Shown: positions 1 through 6,120 of the stretch, in pieces
Layout of the letters: every line of letters begins with the position of its first letter
How positions within the stretch are numbered: the first letter of the stretch is position 1
NCBI GenBank assembly: GCA_014377495.1
Contig: JACMPN010000317.1
Span: forward strand, 1 to 8,740
DNA: 8,740 bases
Reading direction: 5' to 3'
From: Candidatus Sericytochromatia bacterium
GTDB taxonomy: Bacteria; Cyanobacteriota; Sericytochromatia; JACMPN01
Notes under the pieces: model-generated
Seen by the model: the letters and a program-made list of their open reading frames with translations, nothing else
The model's database searches: none
Told to the model about the DNA's origin: nothing
Program-made: the position numbers and the translations under genes

Positions 1-561
1 ACGTCCGGTGCGGCGTCCCACTCGGCCGACCTGCTGACCGACCTCAAGACGGGCTATTTGCTGGGCGGCAACCCCCGCAAGCAGTTCTGGGCCCAGTTTC
101 TCGGCGTCATTGCCGGTGCGGCGTTCGTCGTCCCGGTCTACACCCTGATCGTGCCCAATGCCAGCGTGCTGGGCACCGAAAAGCTGCCGGCGCCCTCTGC
201 ACAGGTCTGGGCCGGCGTGGCCAAGCTCCTGTCGCAGGGGGCCGGCTCGCTGCCGCCGTCGGCGATCACGGCCCTGTACTTCGCCATGGCCTTGGGCCTC
301 GTCCTGACGCTGCTGGAAAAGGCCTTTCCCAAGCACAAGACGTGGATCCCCTCCCCGACGGGGCTGGGCATCGCCCTGGTGGTGCCTTTCTTCAACAGCT
401 TCTCGATGTTCGCCGGCGCCCTGATCGCCTGGATCCTGACGCAGAAGAGCCCCGTGCTCGCTGAGAAGTACGTCATCACCGTCAGCTCCGGCCTGATCGC
501 CGGCGAGAGCATCCTCGGCATCGTCATCGCCATTCTTACCGTGCAAGGCTACATCACGTAG
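1..561 (+). CDS. OPT-family oligopeptide/metal-chelate transporter, C-terminal part (5' end outside window)
   Basis: The reading frame is open from base 1 to the TAG at 559-561, giving 186 residues of a protein that starts left of the window. The visible part begins TSGAASHSADLLTDLKTGY, followed by LLGGNPRKQF; this loop is characteristic of the OPT (oligopeptide transporter) family. Several hydrophobic segments follow: around residues 32-50 (FLGVIAGAAFVVPVYTLIV), 93-108, 120-143 and a last one near the C-terminus (SGLIAGESILGIVIAILTV). OPT proteins are large multi-helix inner-membrane importers of small peptides or metal-chelate complexes, usually about 600-700 residues in bacteria, so roughly the last quarter to third is seen. 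The substrate cannot be told from this part. A long GC hairpin follows 21 bases after the stop. An ATG/TTG-initiated reading from base 58 would cut the conserved loop and is not the real start. Confidence 0.88.
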   Translation, partial: TSGAASHSADLLTDLKTGYLLGGNPRKQFWAQFLGVIAGAAFVVPVYTLIVPNASVLGTEKLPAPSAQVWAGVAKLLSQGAGSLPPSAITALYFAMALGLVLTLLEKAFPKHKTWIPSPTGLGIALVVPFFNSFSMFAGALIAWILTQKSPVLAEKYVITVSSGLIAGESILGIVIAILTVQGYIT

Positions 562-582
562 AGACAGCCTTTGCCTTGACCC

Positions 583-622
583 AGTCGGCCCCGTCCCCGT
601 TCATGCGGAGGCGGGGCCGACT
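583..622 (+). terminator. Long GC hairpin after the OPT gene, probable terminator
   Basis: Bases 583-593 (agtcggccccg) and 612-622 (cggggccgact) are an exact 11-bp inverted repeat. The stem can continue inward (ccccg / cgg-a-gg with one bulged A) around a ttcatg loop. It starts 21 bases after the OPT stop. There is no clear T-run on the plus strand, so intrinsic termination is inferred from position and stem strength. Confidence 0.5.
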
Positions 623-810
623 TGCCGTATGGCGCCGCCTGTCCGGCTGCAGGCGCTCCGTCAGATGGCGAAGCGGCTGGAGGTGCCCGGGATGGCGAAA
701 GGCCCAGGGGTGACGGACCGCACCGATGCGAGCGCCTGCATCCGTGGCCATGGCCCTTTCGTCCAGCCCTGGCCCTCGCTGTCGCTTGCGGCGTTTGCTG
801 GTTAGGCGAG

Positions 811-969
811 GTAATTCAGGAAGCGGCGAGCAAATTCCTGCTGGAAGGCAACTCAGCGACCACCGTCGCCCACGCACTCGGGTTTTCGGAGCCGTCAGCC
901 TTCCGCCGGGCGTTCCGGACGTGGACCGGCTGCAGCCCGGGCGCATACGTGAAACGACAGGCCCTGTAG
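811..969 (+). pseudogene. AraC-family regulator remnant (C-terminal DNA-binding helix-turn-helix end)
   Basis: Frame 1 from about 811 to the TAG at 967-969 gives about 52 residues ending ATTVAHALGFSEPSAFRRAF, then RTWTGCSPGAY. This is the second helix-turn-helix and C-terminal signature of AraC/XylS regulators (VA..LGFSEPSAF.RAF..WTG.SP..Y). No first helix-turn-helix and no effector domain precede it in this frame. In frame 3 just upstream (about 753-818) there is CRLRRLLVRRGNS, which resembles the preceding RTL.RRL...G.S segment of such proteins. This suggests the gene was broken by a frameshift and loss of its 5' part; that upstream match is inference. No start codon with a ribosome site gives a plausible protein. 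The stop codon lies inside the 952-988 inverted repeat. Confidence 0.6.
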
Positions 970-988
970 GGTACAGGGCCTGTCGTTT
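952..988. terminator. Perfect 17-bp inverted repeat, probable terminator of der
   Basis: Bases 952-968 (aaacgacaggccctgta) and 972-988 (tacagggcctgtcgttt) are exact reverse complements around a GGG loop. The hairpin lies 49 bases beyond the der stop codon on the minus strand and also closes the AraC remnant on the plus strand. Each 3' side ends in TTT only, so U-tract support is weak. Stem perfection and position between converging units favour a two-way terminator. Confidence 0.65.
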
Positions 989-1037
989 GAACCATGAGAC
1001 GATGCCGGGGGCAGCCAGCGTGGGTGCCCTCTGCCCG

Positions 1038-2351
1038 CTATTTCTCCTCGCGACCCCGCAGGATCATCCGCAAGGGCGTGCCGACGAAACCGAAGGCGGC
1101 CCGCACTTTCGATTCCAGATACCGCACGTAGGTTTCCCGGATCAGCTTGGGGTTGTTCACGAAGAGGATGAACGTCGGCGGCTTCACAGTCGCCTGGGGG
1201 ACGTACTTCATCTTCGCCGAACGGCCCTTGTCGGTCGGCGGGGGATTGAGGGCCATGGCCTCGATCAGCACCTGGTTGATCAGGCCCGTCGGGATACGCC
1301 GCATGTTCTCCTCGGCGGCCGAGTCGGCCGCTTCAAAGATCATGTTCAGCCGCTTGCGGGTGATCGCCGACGTGAAGAGGATCTGGGCGTACTTGATAAA
1401 GTGCAGTTCCTTGCGCACCTCTTCCGCGTAGCTGACCATCGTGTGCTCGTCCTTGACGACGGCGTCCCACTTGTTGACGACGACGACGACGGCCTTGCCC
1501 TCGTCATCGGCGAGCCCGGCGATGCGCTGATCCTGCTCGGTGACGCCCGTCGTCCCGTCGATGACCATGACGACGACGTCGGCCCGTTCCATGGCCTTCA
1601 GGGCCCGGACGACGGCGAACTGCTCGACGCCGTAGTCGACCTTCGACTTGCGGCGGATGCCGGCCGTGTCGATGAGCATGTACTGCTTGCTGTTGAACTT
1701 GATCATCGAGTCGATGGCGTCGCGGGTCGTGCCGGAAATCGGGCTGACGATCGAGCGGTCTTCACCGAGCAGCGAGTTGCAGATGCTGGACTTGCCAACG
1801 TTCGGACGGCCGACGATGGCGATCTTGAGCACGTCCGGGTCGACGAACTCGTCCTGCTTGGGGAACGTGGCGACGACGGCGTCGAGCAGGTCACCCGTGC
1901 CGATGCCGTGCATGGCGCTGATCGGGTAAGGATCGCCGAGGCTGAGCTCGTAGAACTCGCTGGCTTTCCAGGCCTCTTCCGGGTTGTCCAGCTTGTTGAT
2001 CACCAAAAAGACGGGCGTTTTGGTCTGGCGCAGGGACTGGGCGATCTCGATGTCGATGGGGGTGACGCCGTCGTGCAAATCGACGACGAAGAGGATGGCA
2101 TCGGCCTCCTCGATGGCGATCTGGGCCTGGGCAGCGACGGACTGCAGGAGCTCGTCGGTGTCGCCGGGGACGATACCGCCCGTGTCGATGACGGAGAAGA
2201 CGTGGCCGATCCAGTGGGCATCGAGGTAAAGACGATCCCGGGTGACGCCCGGCAGATCGTGGACGATGGCCATGCGGGCTCCGGCAAGGCGGTTGATCAG
2301 CGTCGATTTGCCGACGTTGGGGCGTCCAACGACAGCGACCATGGGTTTCAT
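1038..2351 (-). CDS. der: Ribosome-assembly GTPase Der (EngA)
   Basis: Der is a GTPase with two tandem G domains that binds the 50S precursor and is needed for large-subunit assembly. The protein is 437 residues, normal for the family. Domain 1 shows GRPNVGKS at 9-16, DTGG at 56-59, NKLD at 119-122 and SAM at 145-147. Domain 2 shows GRPNVGKS at 181-188, DTAG at 228-231, NKWD at 303-306 and SAI at 338-340. A KH-like tail (about 355-437) contains the conserved NPPPTDKG, KPPTF and GFVGTPLR stretches. All nucleotide-binding motifs are intact. The frame stays open to 2504, but ATG at 2349-2351 is the start: it gives the family N-terminus (MKPMVAVVGRPNVGKS) and has AGGAG at proper spacing. The gene stands alone, divergent from dedA, with a hairpin downstream. 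The overlapping 543-codon plus-strand frame is a composition artefact. Confidence 0.98.
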   Translation of the reverse strand: MKPMVAVVGRPNVGKSTLINRLAGARMAIVHDLPGVTRDRLYLDAHWIGHVFSVIDTGGIVPGDTDELLQSVAAQAQIAIEEADAILFVVDLHDGVTPIDIEIAQSLRQTKTPVFLVINKLDNPEEAWKASEFYELSLGDPYPISAMHGIGTGDLLDAVVATFPKQDEFVDPDVLKIAIVGRPNVGKSSICNSLLGEDRSIVSPISGTTRDAIDSMIKFNSKQYMLIDTAGIRRKSKVDYGVEQFAVVRALKAMERADVVVMVIDGTTGVTEQDQRIAGLADDEGKAVVVVVNKWDAVVKDEHTMVSYAEEVRKELHFIKYAQILFTSAITRKRLNMIFEAADSAAEENMRRIPTGLINQVLIEAMALNPPPTDKGRSAKMKYVPQATVKPPTFILFVNNPKLIRETYVRYLESKVRAAFGFVGTPLRMILRGREEK

Positions 2352-2360
2352 CTGTAGCGA

Positions 2361-2365
2361 CTCCT
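2361..2365 (-). promoter_or_regulatory. Ribosome binding site fixing the der start
   Basis: Plus-strand ctcct reads AGGAG on the minus strand, 9 bases before the ATG at 2349-2351. It supports this start over codons further upstream in the longer open frame. Confidence 0.75.
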
Positions 2366-2380
2366 GGGTGTTGGGCGGGC

Positions 2381-2415
2381 CCCCCTCTCCAGCGTGGAAA
2401 GGGGCGGGGGTGAGG
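2381..2415. repeat. GC-rich hairpin element resembling dispersed intergenic repeats
   Basis: Bases 2382-2390 (cccctctcc) and 2396-2404 (ggaaagggg) form a 9-bp stem with one mismatch around agcgt, followed by cgggggtgagg. This layout (CCCCTCTCC, short loop, GGAGAGGGG-like arm, then CGGGGGTGAGG) matches a repeat type scattered between genes in many GC-rich bacterial genomes, from general knowledge. Only one clear copy is in the window, so its repeat status here is inferred. It lies in the leader of der, 30 bases upstream of the start codon. Confidence 0.4.
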
Positions 2416-2507
2416 TCGCGACACCCCTGCCAGCTGCGGGCGGGATGCCGAAGCGCCGGGGATACCCGCAGCGCCTGCGACCCGAAACGCCATCGAGCCG
2501 ACACGGC

Positions 2508-2537
2508 ATTCTAGCGGGCCAATGGGGCTCGCCACAA
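2508..2537 (-). promoter_or_regulatory. Possible sigma-70 type promoter for der
   Basis: On the minus strand TTGTGG (2532-2537) and TAGAAT (2508-2513) are separated by 18 bases, a fair match to -35 and -10 boxes. It would give a der leader of about 150 bases carrying the GC hairpin. Based on pattern only. Confidence 0.33.
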
Positions 2538-2630
2538 GCCTCGGGGGCCGCATGGAATCTTGCAACAGGCGTATCCAGGCGCTTACAGCCAATCAGGCAG
2601 GCCCTGCCAAGGCGCGGTAAGCTGGGACCT

Positions 2631-2636
2631 GAGGAA
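2631..2636 (+). promoter_or_regulatory. Ribosome binding site fixing the GTG start of the DedA gene
   Basis: gaggaa ends 6 bases before GTG at 2643-2645. It decides for this start within a frame open from before 2394; residues upstream of it show no DedA similarity. Confidence 0.7.
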
Positions 2637-2642
2637 GACAGC

Positions 2643-3248
2643 GTGCATCCCGAGTTGCTGCCATGGATCAACCAATATGGCTATCTGGCCGTGGCGCTGG
2701 CGATCGGCATTGAGAGCGCCGGCATCCCCTTTCCGGGCGAGACCACCCTGGTCGTGGCCGCCATGCTTGCCGCCCGCGGCCACCTGCAATTGGGCTGGGT
2801 GATCGCCAGTGCTGCCCTCGGGGCCATCCTCGGCGATAACCTCGGGTACTGGTTCGGCAAGCATTTCGGCCGGCGGATCGTCGCCAAAGTCGGCCGCTAC
2901 GTCGGGCTCACCCCGGAGCGGATGATCATCGCCGAGCGGTTCTTCCACCACCACGGCGACAAGACCGTCTTTCTCGGCCGTTGGTTCGCCCTGCTGCGCG
3001 CCTACGCGGCGTTCCTGGCGGGCATCCACAACATGCCCTTCGGCAGATTCTTCCTCTACAACGCCCTGGGCGGCATCGGCTGGGCCCTCTGCTTCGGGTT
3101 CATCGGCTACACCTTCGGCGTCTACGCCGAGGTGATCATCAGGCGGATGGGCTGGTTCAGCCTGCTCATCCTGGCCGCCGGCCTGCTCTTTGTCGCCTGG
3201 CGCCATTGGTGGCGCCCCCGCCGGGCCCGAAACCCGCCGGGCCAGTAA
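2643..3248 (+). CDS. DedA-family inner-membrane protein
   Basis: DedA-superfamily proteins are integral membrane proteins; characterised members act as lipid scramblases or flippases (for example undecaprenyl-phosphate recycling) and affect proton homeostasis and drug resistance. Length is 201 residues, typical. Visible family features: ESAGIPFPGET at 24-34, ILGDNLGYWFGKHFGRR at 62-78, and FLGRWFALLRAYAAFLAG at 110-127, whose paired arginines R113 and R119 fit the conserved GR-x5-R site. Hydrophobic segments lie at about 11-30, 34-63, 112-130, 139-159 and 170-186. The tail is very basic (RHWWRPRRAR). The start is GTG with a good ribosome site. The gene is single, divergent from der and convergent with the Fic-fold gene, sharing a hairpin with it. 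Which DedA subgroup, and hence which lipid, cannot be told. Confidence 0.93.
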   Translation: MHPELLPWINQYGYLAVALAIGIESAGIPFPGETTLVVAAMLAARGHLQLGWVIASAALGAILGDNLGYWFGKHFGRRIVAKVGRYVGLTPERMIIAERFFHHHGDKTVFLGRWFALLRAYAAFLAGIHNMPFGRFFLYNALGGIGWALCFGFIGYTFGVYAEVIIRRMGWFSLLILAAGLLFVAWRHWWRPRRARNPPGQ

Positions 3249-3283
3249 AAGAAACGTCACGGCCCTTGAGGATCACTGGTGAA

Positions 3284-3317
3284 AAGGGGTTGCCAGACGC
3301 CTCTCTGACAACCCCTT
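3284..3317. terminator. Terminator shared by the DedA and Fic-fold genes
   Basis: aaggggttg (3284-3292) pairs exactly with caacccctt (3309-3317). After one mismatch, CAGA (3294-3297) pairs with TCTG (3304-3307) around cgcctc. On the minus strand the stem is followed by TTTT, so it best fits termination of the Fic-fold gene; in the plus direction it stops dedA, which ends 36 bases before it. The first two bases of the Fic-fold stop codon fall within the stem. Confidence 0.8.
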
Positions 3318-4062
3318 AAGCGAGAGCCTTTAGATACCGGTCGAGACCCGCCTCGACGGCTGCGGCGACCAGGGCCGTCAAGGGCGGCAGGTTGCCGGCC
3401 AGGGCCGCCTGCTGACACTCGCGCAGCCGGGCCGGGTCGGGAAAATCGGCGATCGGATACGCCCGCTGCAACAGCAGACCGTTCAGGATCAGGCGGGCGA
3501 CGAGGTCGTTGCCTTCCCGGAAGGGCAGCAGGGTCATCAGCGTCGTCATCGCCAGCACCGCCCGGTCGATCGGGTGCTGCTTGCGACCGGGACGGCCGTT
3601 GATCCGGGTGCAGAGCGCCTGGATGTGGCGGGGGATCTCCCGGCCGGGCGTGTGGCTGTCGAACATCCCGCCGACGCGTAATTCGCTGGCCCGGAACTGT
3701 CCGGGGGTGGTGCCGGGCACCCCCGTGTGCAGGATGCCGTGGACGTGCAGGACGTCCCGCGTCCGCAAGGGCACGTCGGCCCGGGCCCACCCCTCGATCC
3801 ATTCCAGGGCATCGGCGAGGTTCTGGACCTCGAGGTGCTCGCTGATCGGATGACCGGCGATCGCCAGGCCCGTCTCGATGATCGACTCGATCTCTTTCGG
3901 ACGCATCGTACAGCCGCCCCATTGGAGGCAGGCATGCAGCCAGGCCAGATCCTGCACGTGCTTGACTTGGGCTATGAGCGCAGCGGGCCTGGACCGGAGG
4001 CTAAAAAGCTGCCGGCGTTTGCCATCCACGCGATCGAGAACGGTCAACAAATCGAGCGCCAT
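3316..4062 (-). CDS. Fic-fold protein with degenerate catalytic and inhibitory motifs
   Basis: The 248-residue protein has the layout of Fic/DOC-family AMP transferases, which move AMP or similar groups onto protein hydroxyls. The N-terminal helices contain HACLQWGG (43-50) then TMRPKEIESII; HLEVQNLADALEWIE (76-90) matches the usual EHLEVLNHAEA-type segment; GQFRASELRVGG (121-132) matches the flap strand G.YR...V.IGG; and LPFREGNDLVAR (179-190) occupies the place of the active-site motif HPF.(D/E)GNGR..R. The catalytic His is Leu179, Gly is Asp186 and the first Arg is Leu187, while Phe181, Glu183, Gly184, Asn185 and Arg190 remain. The inhibitory (S/T)...E(G/N) motif also seems lost (Ala44 and Trp48 at the Ser and Glu places). 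The frame is intact and codon use looks like its neighbours. The ATG has AAGG 7 bases upstream. No antitoxin-like partner adjoins it. A pseudo-enzyme or altered chemistry is inferred. Confidence 0.85.
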   Translation of the reverse strand: MALDLLTVLDRVDGKRRQLFSLRSRPAALIAQVKHVQDLAWLHACLQWGGCTMRPKEIESIIETGLAIAGHPISEHLEVQNLADALEWIEGWARADVPLRTRDVLHVHGILHTGVPGTTPGQFRASELRVGGMFDSHTPGREIPRHIQALCTRINGRPGRKQHPIDRAVLAMTTLMTLLPFREGNDLVARLILNGLLLQRAYPIADFPDPARLRECQQAALAGNLPPLTALVAAAVEAGLDRYLKALA

Positions 4063-4190
4063 GATGCTGCCTTGATGCTACCAATTGGTTAGTCATTACC
4101 TTAGCACAAGCCCCAACCCAGTGATACCCAATATATCAAGCGCTTGGCGGTGCCGAATGCTCGGCTTTGACTAATCGCAAAGTCGGCAGG
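4063..4190 (-). promoter_or_regulatory. AT-richer control region of the Fic-fold gene, with palindrome and -10-like box
   Basis: This intergenic stretch is less GC-rich than its surroundings. It holds the exact palindrome ACCAATTGGT at 4080-4089, 17 bases upstream of the Fic-fold start codon, a possible operator. On the minus strand TATATT (4130-4135) resembles a -10 box, but the best -35 candidate (TTCGGC, 4152-4157) is poor. No regulator gene adjoins it. Confidence 0.3.
4152..4187 (-). terminator. Hairpin cluster after the lipoprotein gene, possible terminator
   Basis: Two stems are seen: gccga/tcggc (4152-4156 with 4161-4165, loop atgc) and ctttg/caaag (4165-4169 with 4178-4182). The first arm gccga can also pair with tcggc at 4183-4187, so alternative folds exist. 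The cluster begins 4 bases after the lipoprotein stop. There is no T-run. Confidence 0.35.
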
Positions 4191-5168
4191 TTATGGCACC
4201 ACAGAGACAAAATTGATCATCCCCTGCCCACCGGCGGCTGCCCCGTAGAGGGAGGTTTTGGCCCCCTCGACGAGCCACCGGACTGAGCCGAACCCGGCGG
4301 TACCGCCCACGGCATAGGGCGACGACCATTGGCGACCATCGGCGGAACGGCGCCAGGTCACACCGGCATTCCGCCGGGTGCCGGCATCGACCGTGGCCAG
4401 CAGGACGGCCTTGCCCGAGATGGCCAGGGCGGGCTCTTTGCTGTTGGGGATCGTCACGCCGTCCTGCCAGGCCGTCCCGTCCACCGACTGGCGGATGATG
4501 ACGGACGTGCCCTGCTCATAGGCGAGGACCAGCCGGCCGTCAGCCAGAGCAATGATCGCCGGGTGTCTGCCGTCGGCCACCTTGTCCGTGGCTTGCCAGG
4601 CGACGCCGTCAGTGCCGGTGGCGAGCCGCACATCCGGGGTGGCCCCGGCCGAGCAATAGGCCATCCACCACTTGCCGTTCACCGCTTTGACGACGGCAGG
4701 CGTCTCGGCGCCACGTCCCTGTTCGAGCAGATCGAGCTTTTCGGGCTCTGCCCACTCGCCCCTGCCGACGGCCCGCGTCTGGTAGACCCGGGGGATGTAG
4801 CTGCGCGGCGGGATGGCGGAAAAATAGAGGTGCGTCGCCGCGCCGACGGCCATCAGCTGCGGCTCGTAGGCGGAGGGCAGATCGGCAAACAGCCGGACGG
4901 CGGTCTGCCAGCGACCGGCCTGGTGGGTTTCCCACAGCTCGTAGGGGGTCTTGGGCGTTGCCGGGTTCGTCCGCTGGGCGATGGCGCGCTGTCCGGGCAA
5001 CAGGCTCGGCCGGGCCCCCATCAGCTGGGGCAGATCGACCGTGCGGGCCATCAGGCTGGACTGGACCGGAGCCGCCAGGGGGGCGATCGCCGGTCCGGCG
5101 GCACAGCCGGCCAGACCGATCAGGCCGGTCAGGGTGATGACGGGGGGCAGGTGGCGCAGCATCTTCAT
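4191..5168 (-). CDS. Lipoprotein with Asp-box (BNR/sialidase-type) beta-propeller repeats, function unknown
   Basis: The N-terminus is a lipoprotein signal: MKMLRH, a hydrophobic stretch, then the lipobox LAGC (19-22), so the mature protein should carry a lipid on Cys22 and sit on the outer face of a membrane. The rest of its 325 residues resembles the propeller of sialidase or exo-glycosidase-like proteins. Three Asp-box type motifs S/T.DG..W are seen at about 184-191 (TGTDGVAW), 228-234 (SVDGTAW) and 275-281 (SADGRQW). Regular strand patterns between them, such as EPQLMAVGAATHLYFSA and HPAIIALADGRLVLAYEQG, look like propeller blades. The catalytic arginine triad and other active-site residues of true sialidases cannot be made out, so enzymatic activity is not claimed; a binding or sensing role is as likely. 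ATG at 5166-5168 is the preferred start; a second ATG two codons later would also serve. The gene is single and divergent from the next. Confidence 0.72.
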   Translation of the reverse strand: MKMLRHLPPVITLTGLIGLAGCAAGPAIAPLAAPVQSSLMARTVDLPQLMGARPSLLPGQRAIAQRTNPATPKTPYELWETHQAGRWQTAVRLFADLPSAYEPQLMAVGAATHLYFSAIPPRSYIPRVYQTRAVGRGEWAEPEKLDLLEQGRGAETPAVVKAVNGKWWMAYCSAGATPDVRLATGTDGVAWQATDKVADGRHPAIIALADGRLVLAYEQGTSVIIRQSVDGTAWQDGVTIPNSKEPALAISGKAVLLATVDAGTRRNAGVTWRRSADGRQWSSPYAVGGTAGFGSVRWLVEGAKTSLYGAAAGGQGMINFVSVVP

Positions 5169-5329
5169 GCCGTCTTTATCTGCCCTTTAACCAAAAACCT
5201 TGCGCTGGCCCCGTGCAACGCTGGATCACCAATCCTGAAACACCGCGCAACAACTAGCACTCAGCATGGGTTGTCCCTTAGGATCTAAGCGTGACAGCGT
5301 TTCCCGCCTCTTTGCAGGAGATAAAAGCC
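5169..5329. promoter_or_regulatory. Divergent intergenic region between lipoprotein and membrane hydrolase genes
   Basis: This region must carry both promoters, but no clear -35/-10 pair is visible on either strand. It contains the exact inverted repeat CTTAG-gat-CTAAG at 5277-5289, about 40 bases upstream of the hydrolase start, and a looser pair acaac (5249-5254 area)/gttgt (5270-5274). Either could be a protein-binding site. Confidence 0.25.
5316..5320 (+). promoter_or_regulatory. Ribosome binding site fixing the hydrolase start
   Basis: AGGAG in gcaggagataaaagcc lies 9 bases before the ATG at 5330. This argues against a start at 5291, which would place the site inside the coding region. 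Confidence 0.65.
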
Positions 5330-6004
5330 ATGATGACTACGTCTCACGCCTTCTTTACCTACGCCCTGATGCCGACCGGACCCGCCATGGCCCAGGCGGT
5401 GATCGGCTCCGTCCTGCCCGACGTGCCCTTTCTGATCGCCCCGGCCGCCTATGCGGCGTGGCAGGGACGCTGGGCGGGCTGCCTGACGGCGACCAGGGAC
5501 GGGCTGGTATCCGGCTTGCTCCTGCGGGCGGGCCATTCCCTCGTCATCTGGGCCGTCGCCGCCGGTGTGACGGCGGCGCTGGCCCCGCGCTGGCTGCCCC
5601 TGATCTGGGGTTGGTTTGGTCACGTGGCGGCGGACTTCGTCACCCACCACGGGGAGCCTCACGCCCACTTCTATCCCCTGTCGGATTGGCGCTTTGCCAG
5701 TCCCGTCTCTTATTACGAATGGGACCACCACGCCGCCGTGTTCATGGCCGGCGAAGGGATCCTGGCCGCGATGATCATGACCAGCTGGGTCAGGCACGAG
5801 TCGCTGCTGGCGACGGCAGCCTGGCTCGTACGACAGCCCGGAGTCTGGGCCGTGGCCGGCGTGCTCCTCATCGCCCTATGGCAAGTCTATCGGCAGCCGG
5901 ACACGACGGCCGTGCCCACGGCCTTACAGCCCAGACAGGACCTGCCGATCAAGCCTCATCCGGACCGGGTAACGGTCAGCAGCCGGCGGGGCAGGGAGCC
6001 GTGA
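5330..6004 (+). CDS. YdjM/DUF457-like membrane-bound metal-dependent hydrolase
   Basis: The protein has 224 residues from the ATG chosen by its AGGAG site, beginning MMTTSHAFFTYALM. It combines hydrophobic segments (about 20-40, 61-80, 84-98, 136-150, 168-185) with scattered His and Asp: His6, LPD at 29-31, GHS at 68-70, the run GHVAADFVTHHGEPHAHFYP (97-116) and YEWDHHA (129-135). This arrangement, with a D..TH motif within a membrane-embedded frame, is that of the YdjM/DUF457 family of putative metal-dependent hydrolases of the inner membrane. The substrate of this family is not established here. The C-terminal 40 residues are polar and basic, probably cytoplasmic. It is followed by the thioesterase gene on the same strand after 116 bases, but a separate promoter-like site between them speaks against a tight operon. 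The family call rests on pattern recognition; a different small membrane hydrolase family is possible. Confidence 0.62.
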   Translation: MMTTSHAFFTYALMPTGPAMAQAVIGSVLPDVPFLIAPAAYAAWQGRWAGCLTATRDGLVSGLLLRAGHSLVIWAVAAGVTAALAPRWLPLIWGWFGHVAADFVTHHGEPHAHFYPLSDWRFASPVSYYEWDHHAAVFMAGEGILAAMIMTSWVRHESLLATAAWLVRQPGVWAVAGVLLIALWQVYRQPDTTAVPTALQPRQDLPIKPHPDRVTVSSRRGREP

Positions 6005-6057
6005 AAGGCTGTACAGGTAATTCCTGACCGAGCCCCGAGTCGGGCCCAGCCGTACTG

Positions 6058-6087
6058 TTGACCCGCCTTGCACGCAACGATTAAGCT
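6058..6087 (+). promoter_or_regulatory. Possible promoter of the thioesterase gene
   Basis: TTGACC (6058-6063) and TAAGCT (6082-6087) are 18 bases apart, a good -35 and a moderate -10. The leader to the ATG at 6121 would be about 27 bases and includes AAGGA at 6108-6112, 8 bases before the start codon. A short hairpin just upstream (cccga-g-tcggg, about 6035-6045) may end transcription from the hydrolase gene. Confidence 0.42.
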
Positions 6088-6120
6088 AGAACGGTCTACG
6101 CGATCAGAAGGAAGCCCCTC

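Noticed and set aside
629..805. Short plus-strand frame of 58 codons (MAPPVRLQALRQMAKRLEV...)
   Set aside because: It starts with ATG but has no ribosome site and no recognisable features, and it lies in the stretch that seems to be decayed AraC sequence.
726..2357. Plus-strand open frame of 543 codons antisense to der
   Set aside because: It lies opposite a complete, motif-perfect Der. Its product is a low-complexity mix of Asp, Val, Gly and Arg caused by the GC-rich codon pattern of der, and it also runs through the terminator hairpin.
3199..3216. Perfect 7-bp hairpin ggcgcca/tggcgcc inside the DedA gene end
   Set aside because: It falls within coding sequence for the Trp/Arg-rich tail, has no T-run, and is explained by codon composition.
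2583..3260. Minus-strand open frame opposite the DedA gene
   Set aside because: Polar, Glu/Ala/Gly-rich shadow of a clear membrane protein gene.
4329..5288. Plus-strand open frame of 319 codons opposite the lipoprotein gene
   Set aside because: The product is Gly/Arg/Asp-rich with no recognisable domain, while the minus strand has a lipobox and Asp-box motifs.
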